Source: Vigna angularis
Taxonomy: Eukaryota; Streptophyta; Magnoliopsida; Fabales; Fabaceae
Direction: 5' to 3'
Assembly (NCBI RefSeq): GCF_016808095.1
Contig: NC_068971.1
Span: 32,713,631-32,777,630, forward strand
Length of the DNA stretch: 64,000 nt
The notes beneath the pieces are model-generated. The model was not told the origin of the DNA and ran no database searches. It saw nothing but the letters and a program-made list of their open reading frames with translations. Positions within the stretch are counted from its first letter, which is position 1. Each line of letters opens with the position of its first letter. Shown in pieces: positions 23,640 to 35,826 of this stretch. Both the position numbers and the translations under genes were made by a program.

Positions 23640-24715
23640 GATGAATCGAGTATGACTAGTGTCCTAAATAGTTGTGTTATGAATGTTATTAAAATATTAT
23701 AATCAATGTTTTGTCAAGTTTTTTTTCCACTTGACAGAATGGAATGAGTTTGGAAATAAAATAAAATAAAATTAGGTTTTCTTAAAGATAACTAAAAAGA
23801 TCAACATCCTTAATCAAGAGTGAAGTATGATACAACTATGACTTTTGCACCCCCAAATAAAGGTGCTATCAATGTTATAAAAATATGATAACCAATATTT
23901 TCTCAAGTATTTTTTTCCACTTAACACAATGAAACGAGTTTGGAAGCCATGAACATAAAGAAGTTAGGTTATCTAAAAGTTAGTCAAAACACCATCAACA
24001 TCCTTAATTAAGAGTGAAAGTATAACAAAACTTTGACTTTTGCATCTCAGATGAAGGTGTTATGAATGTTATTGAAATATGATAACCAATGTTTTTTCAA
24101 GTATTTTTTTTTGCATCTCAACTGAAGGTGAAATGTTATAAAATTATGATAATTAATGTTGTCTGAAGTTTTTTTCTTCGTGTTAATACAATGAATGAGA
24201 TCGAAAGTCATAAAAATAAAGTTATGTTTTCTAAAAGTTAGTTAAAAACAACATAAACATCTTTAATTAAGAGTGGAAAGTATGACACAACTATCAATTT
24301 TACACCCGAAATGAAGGTATTCTGAATGTTATAAAAATATGATACCCAATGTTTTCTGAGGTATTTTTTTTTTCACTTAATACAATGGAATGAGATTGAA
24401 AGCCATAAAAATAAAGTTACATTTTCTAAAAGTTAGTTAAAAACAACATGAACATCTTTAATTAAGAGTGAAAAGTATGACACGATTATCAAGTTTGCAC
24501 CCCAAATGAAGATATTCTAAATGTTATAAAAATATGATAACCAATATTTTTCTTGTATTTTTTCTAGGTAATAGAAATGGAATGAGATGGAAATCCATAA
24601 AAATAAAGTTATGTTTTCTAAATGTTATTCAAAAACATCATCAGTATCCTTAATTAAGAGTGAAAAGTATGACACGACTATGACTTTTGAACCCTAAATG
24701 AAGGTGTTCTAAATG
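23640..24715. repeat. tandem array of a 190-195-bp unit
   Basis: An AATGTTATnaAAATATGATAACCAATGTT-type landmark (N = variable) recurs at 23681, 23870, 24064, 24131, 24324, 24519 and, fading, at 24711. Spacings are 189, 194, 67, 193, 195 and 192 bp, that is five full units and one internally deleted unit. Each unit also holds a run of T, CACTTAATACAATGGAATGAG and an ATCTTTAATTAAGAGTG box. It lies between MULE-derived coding remnants. Confidence 0.85.
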
Positions 24716-24863
24716 TAAAGGAAGTTTACGTTCCTGAGTTTATTTGGAAAATGAATACCCACAACATATGAAGGAAACCAATTGGATATGAACCATATCA
24801 TCTTCAATTGTTCATACTGACGAAACTTTATTGTACAAAAAATATAGAGGCACGTTATTGGTC

Positions 24864-26291
24864 GTTTTAATCATTATTGTAGTTTCTATTTATGTTGGGT
24901 TTTCTCAAATAAGTTCATTTCTTATTTTTTTTTCATTTGGGTTCTTAAAAGTGAAAAATTGAAGCAATTAGGTCCCTATTGTTAAATTGGGTTAACGAGA
25001 TTAACTTTCAGGTGATTTGTCAATGTGAGGTGAAAGAATTTAATCACATGACATATGGAGAGCCTCTTAGGTGGAAAATTTGTAATAAAAAATTAAAAAA
25101 AAGGATAAACAGACTGTGATATCTGTGACTACATATAGTTTTCTACATTGTACATCATCACTCTAAAATACTAAACCAATACAAATGGAGAAACATTCCC
25201 ACATGATCACAACATTGGTGATCATTTTCTGGAAGATAAAGTACATATATATAGGAATAAAAATTGTTGTCTAGGCAATTAAGCTTGCATGTTCTTCCTG
25301 TAGAGAAGACTTGGTGGTTTTGGATAAGCAAAATCCAAAGAGAAAACCTGCACATTCAAGCTCCCTCAATTTGAGGACCAAGTAGAGCACAATGCCGACA
25401 AAAAATCCAAAAGCAGCACTTGGACCAGTGAGTGAAACAACAACACAAACGAGCATAACGAAGGATTCTTGTTTAGTGTTCATGTCTCTAGAAGCCATGG
25501 CTAATTCAGTCCCTGCAAACAACAAAAACATCCCAAGAATCCAAATCGAAAACTCGCCCAAGATTCTTCTGAGGGAGTTCCCAAACACCAGAGAAAGCAC
25601 AAGCTTTGCAATCCCAAGGAAAACCAACAAAGCACCACTCCTACCTCCAAGGCGCTGACGAATCCAATTTTAAAATTATCTTAGGTAATCTTAACCAGGG
25701 AAATCATCGAAGGCCCAAATCTAAGATCTCCGAAAATGGAAGGGTCGCAAACAAAACACAACAGTAGACCAAACAGAAACAATATCAACGCCGCAGGAAC
25801 AGTGGACAAAACCTGCAACCTCCGGCGAATTCTGACTTTGTTTTCATTTTCTTCTTCTTGTTGTTGTAGCGGACGTGGGTTGTTCTCGACGTTGGTGGTG
25901 AGGACAAGGAAGAGGACGGCTGCGAGGGCGACGACAACGCCATCCACTCCAATCTCGAACTCTATGAATCTGTGATTTGTTGACTCTTCAATCTCGAACA
26001 CTCTCGTTCCCAATTTGATTTTGATGAACCCCCTGATTTGGTGATGCTTAATTTCACATTTCAGAAATCCTTTTTTCTTAATTTTTTTAATTACATATTT
26101 TCCACCTAATGCATATGCCACATAATCTAATTATTTCAGTTCACACTGACAACTCACCTTAAATTTAACTATGTTAACTCAATTTAACGTAGTGACCCAA
26201 TTGCTTCAACTTTCACTTTTAGGGACCCAATTGAGATTTTTTTTTTTTGAGAAAACCCAACATAAATAGGGATTATGAGAATGATTAAACC
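24864..26291. mobile_element. Pack-MULE carrying molybdate transporter fragments
   Basis: Long terminal inverted repeats: the left (24864 to about 25105) and the right (about 26065-26291) match as inverted copies over about 230 bp, for example TTTATGTTGGGTTTTCTC on both ends. The target duplication TTATTGGTC occurs at 24855-24863 and 26292-26300, the 9-bp size typical of Mutator-like elements. No transposase is inside. The cargo is a rearranged MOT1 gene segment on the minus strand. It inserted into an older MULE transposase, whose reading frame resumes exactly after the duplication. Confidence 0.9.
25271..26060 (-). pseudogene. captured molybdate transporter (MOT1/SULTR5-like) fragments
   Basis: Minus strand. 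The upstream piece (about 26060-25681) has a GVDGVVVALAAVLFLVL membrane segment, then an acidic loop, then PAALILFLFGLLLCFV and FGDLRFGPSMISLVKIT. The downstream piece (25630-25271) has GGRSGALLVFLGIAKLVL, a GILGMFLLFAGTELAMA-like segment (ILGMFLLFAGTELAMA), SRDMNTKQESFVMLV, then LYLVLKLREL to a stop at 25271. Both follow plant MOT1 in order. About 75 residues that should lie between them, including the conserved CHGAGG-type loop, are absent, and the join shifts frame. The N-terminal half is missing altogether. MOT1 proteins import molybdate; this copy cannot. Whether it is transcribed from the element ends is unknown. Confidence 0.88.
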
Positions 26292-27350
26292 TTATTGGTC
26301 GCAATTGCGCAAGACGAACGCAAAAACATACTACCAATTGCATTTGTTGTAGTAAAGGGTGAGAAAACTTATGCATGATTCATTTTCTTTCACAACCTAT
26401 AAAGATACGTTACTCCACAAGATGACCTTTGTCTCATTTCTAATTGCCATGAATCAATAAAAAGTGCATACTCTATAGAAGGTAGCGATTGAAACAAGAA
26501 TAACAATGTGCATATTTACTACATTCGTCATATAGTACATAACTTCATACAAATATTTAAGAATGCAACACTAAAAGAATATGTTGTCAACATGGGTAAA
26601 TTGTCTTATCAAGTTCTCTTATGCAATTAAGTTTTAATTTGTAGTTTATTTACATCCGATTGTTTTACTAACTAAATCTCTAACAAATAATTACAGCATA
26701 TGGAATGACAAAATCACGTTTTCTTAACTAGTATAACATAATTAGATAGCATAATCCCGAGGCATCACAATGATTTGAAGATATCTCTAGAGATATGTGG
26801 ACTCTTGCATGTGACACTTGGCGATAATGGAGACATATGACTACAAATCTTGCCAAGTCAATTAACTCAGTATTGAAGAAGATAAGAAACCTTCTAGTCT
26901 CTTATAGGGTTACGACAATATACACTTGTTGCAACAAATTCTTCACTAATAGAGGCAGACAAGTCACAATAATGATGGTTGTTGACCATGTCTACTCTGA
27001 AGTTACAACAAAGGGATTGGAAGATGCACAATCTAAGGCAAACACTCATACAATGCTTTCTTTTGACAAGAGGAGCACCAGATTTTTTACACAAGAAACA
27101 AAAAATCCAAGAGAAATACTATCACTAAGAAGATTTGTGATGTGATTGTGGAAAATTCCTAAAAATTACACCTATCATTCTCACACATCCTTGTTGCATG
27201 AAAATATGCACACCACAATTTTGAAAAGTACATCACACATATGTATAGATTGGACCAAGTGTCTCAACTATACGAAGACCTATTTGGTGAACTCGAAAAT
27301 AAAAATTATTGACCTTCTTACACTAGTAAAAAACTATGCCTAACTCCACA

Positions 27351-29406
27351 AATAAAAAGAACATAAAAAAAAGATAAATATAAGTCAAGTCAAATAAAAA
27401 TATAAATGAATATAAAAGAACAACATGGTCGATCCAAAAAATGTTCATATTATTAAATACTATGACATACTAAAAGAACATGTCTCAACATTACTAGAGC
27501 ATTCACTTCTCGTTGTTAATTATGTTTCATTTAACAAAGTATATTTCTAATTAACCACTTCTCCAAATTTGAATAAAAAATATTTCTTACCCTTTCTAGA
27601 ATTAATTAATTATATATAAAGATTTTTTTTTTACTTCATTTCGTTTTGAATAATTTGACATACAATCAACTTATTATTTAATTTTAGTTTTTTAATCCAT
27701 TACAACAAAATTTTGATCAAATAAATTATTTTAACTATATAAATATACATTTACAAAATTTAATTCAAATCTCAAATCCCTTAATTTATGTTATTCTTTG
27801 TTCCTATTTTACTAGACATATATTACTAACTTTTTAAAAAATAAAATAAAATTTTATTATTTCTTCCAATTATTAACTTTAATTTAAATAACCAATAACT
27901 TACAAAATAATCTAATTTCAATTTGAAATCGACATTCCATCAGTTTTAAATTTTATATCTCTCTTAAACTAATTGAATTTAACCTCACATATATTACCAT
28001 TTTGAAATAAGTTCGAAAACCTAGAAAATTTTCTTTTTAAATTGTTTGGATGAATAGTTTAATTCAAAACGCCATAATTTTGTTTTACTATATTTTAATT
28101 TTATTCTAAAATTTTATTTATCAATAATAATTTTATTTCAAATTAATTAATTAATTAAGTTATTTAAAATTTGGATTGTATTTTTATTCATTTTATATGT
28201 GGCAGTGCATGTTTTAAAATCTATTGAAAACAAATTTCCCATCTATCATAATAACAATAAAAGAATTGTATTTTTCCTATTTTAATATGTTTCTTAAAAT
28301 TTCTATATTTTTTAATTTTCAATTTTTATATTTTTTATAAATTAACTTCTTCCAGTCCATTGAAAAAAAAAATGAAAATGTCACCATTGTGCTTTTGGGT
28401 AGCCGAATTCTGGCAGGACAAATAAACGAAGATATAAAATTTGTTGATTCAATTTCGGTGTCTTGGAAACCGAGTTCTGTTCCTGCAGAGTGTTTAGGTC
28501 GAAAATAATTATAAGAGGTGGTCCGGCGGAGGAAAATTTCCACACATTGTATCAGATTGATTTGACAAATTAACGTTGTACGTACAATGGTTTTGAAGGA
28601 CATCTTCGTTTACAATTTGTTTCATTGACAAAGATTTCATCTTCATCCTTATTGAAAGGATCAAATACTTCGTTTGGAAAGCCAACTTTCTTCTCATGAT
28701 CTTCATTAGGTGATGTTCCTCAACTAGCAAGAGATTGTGAATTCTTATAAATTATTATTTGTAAATTTCACTTTTTTATTAACATAATAATTGAATTGTA
28801 CTTTATTTTTACAGGGTATACTGAAGAAAAAATTTTCTATTCTAAATCCAACTTCGTGTCATCCATCATGTGATAATCCTTAATGCTAAATACTTTATTT
28901 GTAAAGACATTTTAAAGAGACAATCATGAAAGTATTTCTAATTATAGTTTCACATTTACATCATATACCCTCCGTCATAATGAAAATTTATCATAATTAC
29001 ATTTTCAATGAGTTGTTTAAAAAATAATAAAAATAACTGAAATTAACTATGTTCGTTTATGAGATAGTTAATAACCACTTTTTACGTAATACAATTGAAA
29101 TCAAATTTGATAATGATATTTAAATGAATAATTAACCGTTAGAAAAAAGTTCTATATATAAATAGATCTCTTCATACAAACAAAACATATACATCTATTA
29201 ACACATGTAAAAAAATATACGAAGATATCAAACATTAAACATATAGACAAAATATGATATAAGATTTAGACAAACATTATAATTTATAATTTAATTTCAA
29301 TTTTAATTATGTCAACTATATTAGGTCTATTTTATTTCCAAAAATTGTTACAAATTTCCATTTCAATTTTAAATATATTTTCCTTTTACAAGTTGTTTCA
29401 TTACAA
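27351..29406. other. no gene recognised
   Basis: AT-rich DNA. A slightly more complex stretch at 28370-28740 yields short open frames without family resemblance. No repeat structure seen. Confidence 0.35.
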
Positions 29407-29415
29407 TTTATTTTT

Positions 29416-30697
29416 GGGTTAAATATGTTTTTACTCTCTCAATTATCAAGTAATTTTATTTTTCGTCTCTCTTTCAAACTTTGGTATACTTTGATCTTTG
29501 TCTTAAAGAAACTATAATTTTTCGTCCTCCAAAACCAACATCGTTAAAATTAGGCTGAGTTGGCTAACGGATTGCCACATTATTTTTTCTTTTCCTGACA
29601 CTAAGTCAATCTTTCCCTGTTTCTCTCCCTCCCTCTCCCTCCGTCTCCTTCTTTGCATCTGACGCTGAACATAGGGTGTTTCTTTCCTTTCTCGTTATAG
29701 GGAGGTCGCGGGTTAGAAAAGGGAGATACCCTTTCTCCTTCCTCTTTTCCGGTTTGGTCTGCTCGCAGGAGAAGCGTTGTCCTTCGTCTCGTTCTCTAGT
29801 CTTGTGTTGGGGTTTTACAGGAAACTCTCTGCTTCTTTCCAGATTCTTTCTGGTTCTGATTCTCGCGGCAAGGGAAAGCATAAATTTCTCTTTCTTTTTT
29901 TTTTGTCTTTGGTTGCAATTTATGCAAGGAAGAGACAGTTCTGGCGTTGTGTGACTTGGTGGCGGTGAGGCGCTGGACCTGCAGTTCGCGATGCTTTCTT
30001 CTCGAAGACGAGTGCTCCAATGTCTTCACGACAAAGTGAAATCGCGTTTGGTTCGCGACTTTGAGTGTTGTTCGAATTGGATTTTTGTTCTTTTGCATGT
30101 TTTGGACTCGTGATGGGGTTAGGGTTGGAAATAGGAATTTTGGGGTTCCGATTCTATGATTTAAGGTCGTAGTTGATTCATCTGATCTTCTCCGCAGATT
30201 GATGGTCAGAATTAAGGATTTTGGGTTTCTGATTCTTGTAGTTTGGGCTCTGTTTTTGGAAAATTTCTGGTGTTCTTGATGATGCGATTTAGAAGGTTAG
30301 AGTTCGAATGAATTTTGGATTTTTGATCCGCGTTTTGGGTCTCTTCTCACGGTTCTGGGTTCCTCGGGGTGGTTGCACAAATGGAGTCAATGGTGGTGTC
30401 ACTAGTGGGTGTTGTCGGAGTGTTGCAGCGACTGGCTGTGGAGTCCCTAGATGTGGGTTGGCATGGCAGATTGGGGTGGCCTTGTTGGGCCTGTGGTTTG
30501 GTTTGACTTAGTGTCAGAAAAAGAAAAAATGACGTGACAATTCGTTATCCAACACAGCCTAATTTTAACGGCGTTGGTTTTGGAGGACGAAAAATTATAG
30601 TTTCTTTAAGGACAAGGATCAAAGTGTACCAAAGTTTGAAAGATTTTCTAAAAATAAAATCGCTTGATAGTTGAAGGACTAAAAACATATTTAACCC
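29416..30697. mobile_element. MULE with long TIRs and GC-richer cargo
   Basis: Inverted repeats of about 190 bp: the left begins GGGTTAAATATGTTTTTA at 29416 and the right ends with its complement at 30697. They run inward to a shared GACACTAAGTCAA box (29596-29612; inverted near 30508-30523). A 9-bp flank TTTATTTTT (29407-29415) matches TTTATTCTT (30698-30706) at eight of nine positions, as expected for a diverged Mutator-type duplication. The interior (about 29615-30505) is clearly GC-richer than its surroundings. It contains CT-rich tracts and several short open frames on both strands that I cannot assign. It may be a captured 5' untranslated region and first exon of a host gene. No transposase is present. 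Confidence 0.85.
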
Positions 30698-30706
30698 TTT
30701 ATTCTT

Positions 30707-32394
30707 TAATCATTTGTCAATTTTAATTCAAATCAATTCAAACTAATAAATTCTTTATTAACCAACAAACATTTAATCTTTCATTTTCTTATTTAAAATA
30801 ATTAAAAAATATGAGTAAATTACATTACACTTATACATTTTTCGTTTGTTAAATAAACTTTTTTTCCATGTCATACTCTTTTAATAATTCAAAAACTAAA
30901 AAAATACATCTCAAAAATATAATTTTACAAAATCCAACCTTAAATATAAACATTATTTCATCTTATATTTTTATATTTAATCATTTTGCAATTCTTGAAA
31001 GAGTTGAGTATGGACCCAAAAGCGGAGCCTTTGACTTCTTGATTAAAGAGACCCACACGACCGAATCCCTTAGGTGTGTGCAATAAAAGTAAAGAAAACA
31101 TTTAGGGGATGGGGACAAGTATAACACATTGTAAATCAACTTGAAAGCTTGAATACAACCCCACCCATTAAGATGTAACTATGCCGACGCTACATTCAGA
31201 AGCTAGAGGATGCCCATGGTGAACTCGTCGAAGGAGAGCTGGACATGTAGTTGTGTGAAGAGAGCCATATACACATAGAAGAATTCATCTTCGTAACTCT
31301 ATTGGCCATGACAAACACTGTCAATGACACACACCCTTTTGAGGGAAACAATATCCTTTAACACCCCTCTATCAATCACATATATACTTTGTAGCCATGA
31401 ATTCAAAATCCCGGTCCACTTGAAATCAGAAAAATGCATCTTAACCGTGGGTTCTACCCACTCGTATCCTTCCCTCCTATGTCACTCGGATTTTGTGTGT
31501 TCATCTAGTGAATCCTCTTTGTCCTTTTGTCACTACTTTCATACTTACTTCTAATCCTACAGACGATATGGCATTTGATGATACTAATACCTAGCTACAT
31601 ACACTACTAGCATTATGAGATTCCAACATACCTTTGGAATGGACGACTACTGGATCTTTGCAAGGTTGCACTTCTTTCATAAACGAACACAATCTCGGAG
31701 CTCTTGAAGAAACTTGGTGAAAAACTTTGAGCAACTTCAACTCCTATATATAGTGTATTGGTGACGGTTCACCTTCTAACCTAATGGGCCAAAATCCACT
31801 CCAAATCGGCCCACGAAATGACTCCTCCAAGGAAACACTTCGGCTTACGCGTCATTCCTTCCCTTCCAAGGCAACTCCTTATTCTCAAACCTTCATCTCA
31901 CTTCCCTTGTTAGATCTGACATCCCATCATTCTAACCTCTTCGTGGCTACACTCCTCGAGGTTAGGGGCTACTATACCTGTTACGACCAAAGATAATAAA
32001 TTTTCTTCGCAAAATCATGCATGTTGTCAGACACCAACATCAAAATTCTATAACTTGACTACATAACGACTACTGAAACTCCTTGCATGCTTTCGAGACA
32101 TGAAAAGAGTGTGGAACTCGTGTACTGTATGTGGTCAAAGACGCTTCAATCTTGTCAATGATGATCTAAAGATAATTGATTGACTAAACATATATCGAAT
32201 ACTAGATACCTTGTACCTAATAAAGGTTGTATGTTGATTACCATATACTTTGTAAACATTAAGCTACCCACCAAAGACTGAGGACTACTCGTTATATCTT
32301 GAGAGCTGAGTGTCAGATGTTAAGTATCGTGTTCTCCCAACCAAAGACCAAGCGTCATCCGTTGATAGACGCACTCCTCACACATGTGCAGTCA
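30707..32394. other. no secure gene; possible LTR-derived sequence
   Basis: The first 400 bases are AT-rich. From about 31090 the composition becomes more balanced. It includes a CTCCTATATATAG TATA-like box near 31741 and GGGCCAAAATCC-type sequence. The flank on the far side of the next transposon (34221-34480) has a similar style (CTCCTATAAATAG, GGCCCATTGG-like words). Both may be pieces of one old LTR element split by that insertion. No coding match. Confidence 0.3.
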
Positions 32395-34220
32395 AGGGAA
32401 ATGACAGCGGTTATTTTCGCTTATATGCATCAGTTCTGCAACCAAGGCATATACAGGCGAGATAAAAAGGGATAAGCTTTTTGCCTTGGTTCTGAACTGA
32501 GTCAAAAGGGTTCGGATTCTGGCTTGGTTCACAGACAACCGAGGCAGTAGAGTGTTTTTAATTTTTTTTAATCTCAACCGAGATCACTTGTTGGTTCCTC
32601 ATTCTGTTATGTTTTTCTATGTTCTTTTACTTTCTCTTTTCCTTCTCTTTGTGCCTTAAACTTCTCTCTCTAGTTTTTAATCTCAAGCTTATCCTGCAAT
32701 TTTATTTCATCCATGTTTTTACACAAGTGGGGGCAAAAATACTTGATCCTTTGAGGAAGAAAATTACTTTTGACAAACTCAAAGGACAATGTCCTGTTGA
32801 ATATTTAACTCCATTGCATCCATTGCAATCATACATATGTGCATAATTGCATCCACAAACATTCTGCACAAATTGTGGTTTACATCAGTTATTTAACTTT
32901 CAAATAAGTTACAAAGAGATCAATTGCGAAATGAACTTAGTTTATACCTGGAGCTCAACTCTGCATGACAAACCATGTATCACCATCTACAGGCATTGGT
33001 GGCAAAGAATCTTTTAACCCATACATTCTCCAAAAGCAAACCTTCGCTCAAACACAAGAAGCTCCAAAAGCCGTGATTAGAAACCTTCGCTCAAACCACA
33101 ATTTCTTTCCAGGCAAACTCCAACCTGCACTAACAACCCAGAGTTTCAACCCCAATCATCACCATCCACCGCAAGACCTTTCCAGCAAGTAATCAGAAGC
33201 CGCAAAGAAAACTAAGAAGCAGAACCCCCAATTCAAGAGGCGAATCCAAACCGCAAACACTATCCATTTCGCCATCCACCTGCAGAGAAACAGAACAAAA
33301 AACCCAAGGAAGAGAAACACAAATCCACCGACTACGCCCTCGCCGCACCGTCGCTGCGCTCTCACCTCCATTGCAGCCGCCATCGCAGCACCGTTGCTGC
33401 TCTCTCGCTGCACCGTCGCGCGCTTTCACCGCCATCGCAACATCGTCGAGAAAAAGGAGAAGAGGAGATGATGACCCCCTGGTCATGGCAGATCGGATAA
33501 GAATCCAAAAATTGAAGTTGAACGCGTGGTTGGAGAAGATGAGGCAGCGGAAGAAGCACAAAGATCTATAAACTCTAGGTTTCGGTGTTGAAGAGGAAAA
33601 GGAACGAGCAAACCCTAGATCCGAAGGATTGTTCGGTGAAGGTTAGAGATCGGGGTTGTATGGTGGTTTAATCGGTGAAATGGTCCGATTAAACAGTGGA
33701 AAAGGCTGAAAACGAAGATTTAACCTGTGTAAATGGTTAGAACCTGATTTCAATCAGTGAGAATGAAGGAAAGGTAAAATGGTGGATCTGACTTACGGTG
33801 AAGGTTCTGTGATGGTGGTTCTGTGAAGCTGAGGACAACGAAGTTATGGCTAGTGCGGGTGAAGCGCGAGAGAACGAGGGAGACTCGCGTGCAAAGGAGA
33901 GGAGAAGAGGCATTTGGGGAAAAGTTTCCTCTTTCGCTACCTAGAGGCTAGGTTTTTCTGACTTGAAGGTCCCACGATCGAAGTCCAAGACTTATTAGAA
34001 AGGCTTATATGCCTCGGTTCATCCTGCTAACCGAGACAGTATCTCTGTCCTGTGAGGTTTATGCCTTGGTTCACGCTGCCAACTGAGGCATTATTCTCTT
34101 TAGACATTGGTTGCTTAACAACCGAGGCATATAGTGTTTTAAAAATTGCGAGACTGCCACCGCGTTTTGATACGCTTCGATTCTAGAAAAATCGAAGCAT
34201 AATACGATTTTTAACTAGTG
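32395..34220. mobile_element. non-autonomous CACTA-like element
   Basis: The right end reads TTTTTAACTAGTG (34208-34220), the inverted form of a CACTAGTTAAAAA terminus. Subterminal sequences on both sides carry variants of TATGCCTCGGTT...AACCGAGGCATA (32440-32580 and 34010-34135), as in CACTA subterminal repeats. The left terminus is not recognisable near 32360-32400, so that boundary is approximate. The interior (33000-33960) is GC-richer and holds CCGTCGC/GCTGC-rich sequence with overlapping open frames on both strands, none assignable. No transposase is present. Confidence 0.6.
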
Positions 34221-34829
34221 TCACTAGAGCTGGGTGCCGCCTACCGGTACATATCTGTGCTTGCTGAAGACATCAGTAAATCATGTAACTTATTCAAAAC
34301 TAGTTGTACATCACCACAGGTAAAATGGCCATTGGGCCAATGAGCCCATAATCGAGGCTCATCCAAGTAACGACCCAAGGCTAGTAAATACTCCTATAAA
34401 TAGAACTTTAATCAAGTGTTGATTGACTTTTCACATACTTTGACCAAATCTCTAACTTTCAGCACTTACTCTAGTATTACAAAATCTTTTCCAAGCACAA
34501 CACCCGCTTAGTTTGTAGAAGGTGAGTACTGGGAGGACAAAGGAGCATTAGAGAACGAATACCAGGTAAAGACAATTTGTGAAGTGGAAGAAGATTATTT
34601 ACAAAATACTTTTGGCTTTGTAAGTACATTTTCGAAAACCACGAAAAAAACACAGAGTACTTCAACTCCACTATGTGGCCTTTAAAATTTTAAGTTGAAT
34701 ATTTGAAACTATGCTTTTAGTATTGAAAAAAAAATGTTTTTTTTTCAAATTTTAAAAGGTATAATTTTAAAAATATTATACTATTTTAGTTAGTCAACTT
34801 TTATCTAGATTTGAATATATGATGTTTGT
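34221..34829. other. possible LTR fragment
   Basis: Contains CTCCTATAAATAGAAC (34391-34406) followed by a plausible transcribed leader. No coding sequence. See 30707-32394 for the possible other half. Confidence 0.3.
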
Positions 34830-35320
34830 TCTGATCTCAAGTTGGTCGAGTGACATCGTTAAAGTCAATCACCTTTTACATAAGGTATTCTCCATTTTGA
34901 AGTCTGTGTTCTGTAATGATTTTGTTCTTAAAATGCACCTCAGAGGATTAAAGGAGGAAGAAGTATTTAAATTGTCTAAGGCCTCAACTCCTAAGCGATA
35001 TGAGACTATTGGTAGGAACATAAGCCTCACAGTCTAGGTTTCAGTAGAATGACTAGTCATCCCCAATGGAGAGCTTAAGAGACCGATGATTCATTTTAGG
35101 ACAATCTCACGGTAGGCATCCATGTCTTGATCCCAAGTCAATCGAGTGACATCGTTAAAGTCAATCATCATACATATGAGGTATTGCTCATTTTAAAGTT
35201 TGTGCTCTGTCACAATTTTGTCGTTAAAAGGTATCTTAGAAGGTGGAAGGAATATTTAAACAGCCTATGATCTCAATTTCTAAGTGATATGAGATTATTG
35301 GGTATGGTAGGAACATAAGG
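34830..35320. repeat. two-copy tandem repeat, period about 297 bp
   Basis: TCGAGTGACATCGTTAAAGT occurs near 34847 and again near 35143. Parallel downstream matches (TGTGCTCTGT/TGTGTTCTGT, GATATGAGATTATTGG and GTAGGAACATAAG) continue in both copies. No coding content recognised. Confidence 0.75.
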
Positions 35321-35448
35321 CCCCTTGTTGTCTAGAGGGGGAAGGTCCACCTAGAAATCAAGTCAATAAGAGAGCTAGAGCTTTATGATCTATGAGAAGA
35401 GAGTAATGAGTATGAGAATGTGTGTGTTTGTCAGTGAAATACTATGTG

Positions 35449-35745
35449 TATTTATAGGATTTTTGAGTCTTATAAGATTTGTTGTAAAATTTAATAATAT
35501 CAAAAGAATATCAAATAATATTAACAAATATAACAATTCATCATTTATATGTTAATGTATAGGGTTTTTGAGCTTTATAAGATTTGTTGTAAAAGTTAAT
35601 AATATCAAGATAATATCAAATAATATTAACAAATATAACAACTTACTGTTTATATGTTAATGTATAGGATTTTTGAGCTTTTATAAAATTTGTTGTAAAA
35701 TTTAATAATATCAAATAATATTAACAAATATAACAACTTATCCTA
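35449..35745. repeat. three-copy tandem repeat, period about 105 bp
   Basis: ATTTTTGAG...TATAAGATTTGTTGTAAAA recurs at about 35455, 35567 and 35666, each followed by a TAATAATATCAAATAATATT tail. It leads directly into the trinucleotide run. Confidence 0.8.
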
Positions 35746-35751
35746 TGTTAA

Positions 35752-35758
35752 TTATTAT

Positions 35759-35806
<48 letters not shown>

Positions 35807-35826
35807 TATAATAATAACTATAATAC
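35752..35826. repeat. (TAA)n microsatellite
   Basis: About 17 units of TAA with a few interruptions at the right end (AACTATAATAATAACTATAA). Confidence 0.9.

Larger units (their letters stand above)
24730..27350 (+). pseudogene. MuDR-type (MULE) transposase remnant, interrupted by a second transposon
   Basis: The left part encodes TLLYKKYRGTLLV up to 24863. The right part resumes at 26292 with LLVAIAQDERKNILPIAF, KGEKTYA, LCLISNCHESIKSA, FIQIFKNATLKEYV and, at 26837-27145, NLAKSINSVLKKIRNL, FFTNRGRQVTIMM and EDAQSKANTHTMLSFD. It then runs into a SWIM-like region (ILVAxKYAHHNFEKYI, RLDQVSQLYEDLFGELE) to about 27310. These are the catalytic-core and C-terminal landmarks of plant MULE transposases. 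Several stops and frame changes show it is dead. The interruption at 24864-26291 is flanked by a 9-bp duplication of transposase sequence. Confidence 0.85.

Noticed and set aside
29606..30098. Several open frames on both strands inside the second MULE
   Set aside because: Overlapping and of biased composition; I could not match them to a protein, so I describe the stretch as unidentified cargo only.
33159..33571. Overlapping open frames on both strands in the CACTA-like interior
   Set aside because: Open because of GC-rich low-complexity composition; none has a recognisable domain or a consistent start.
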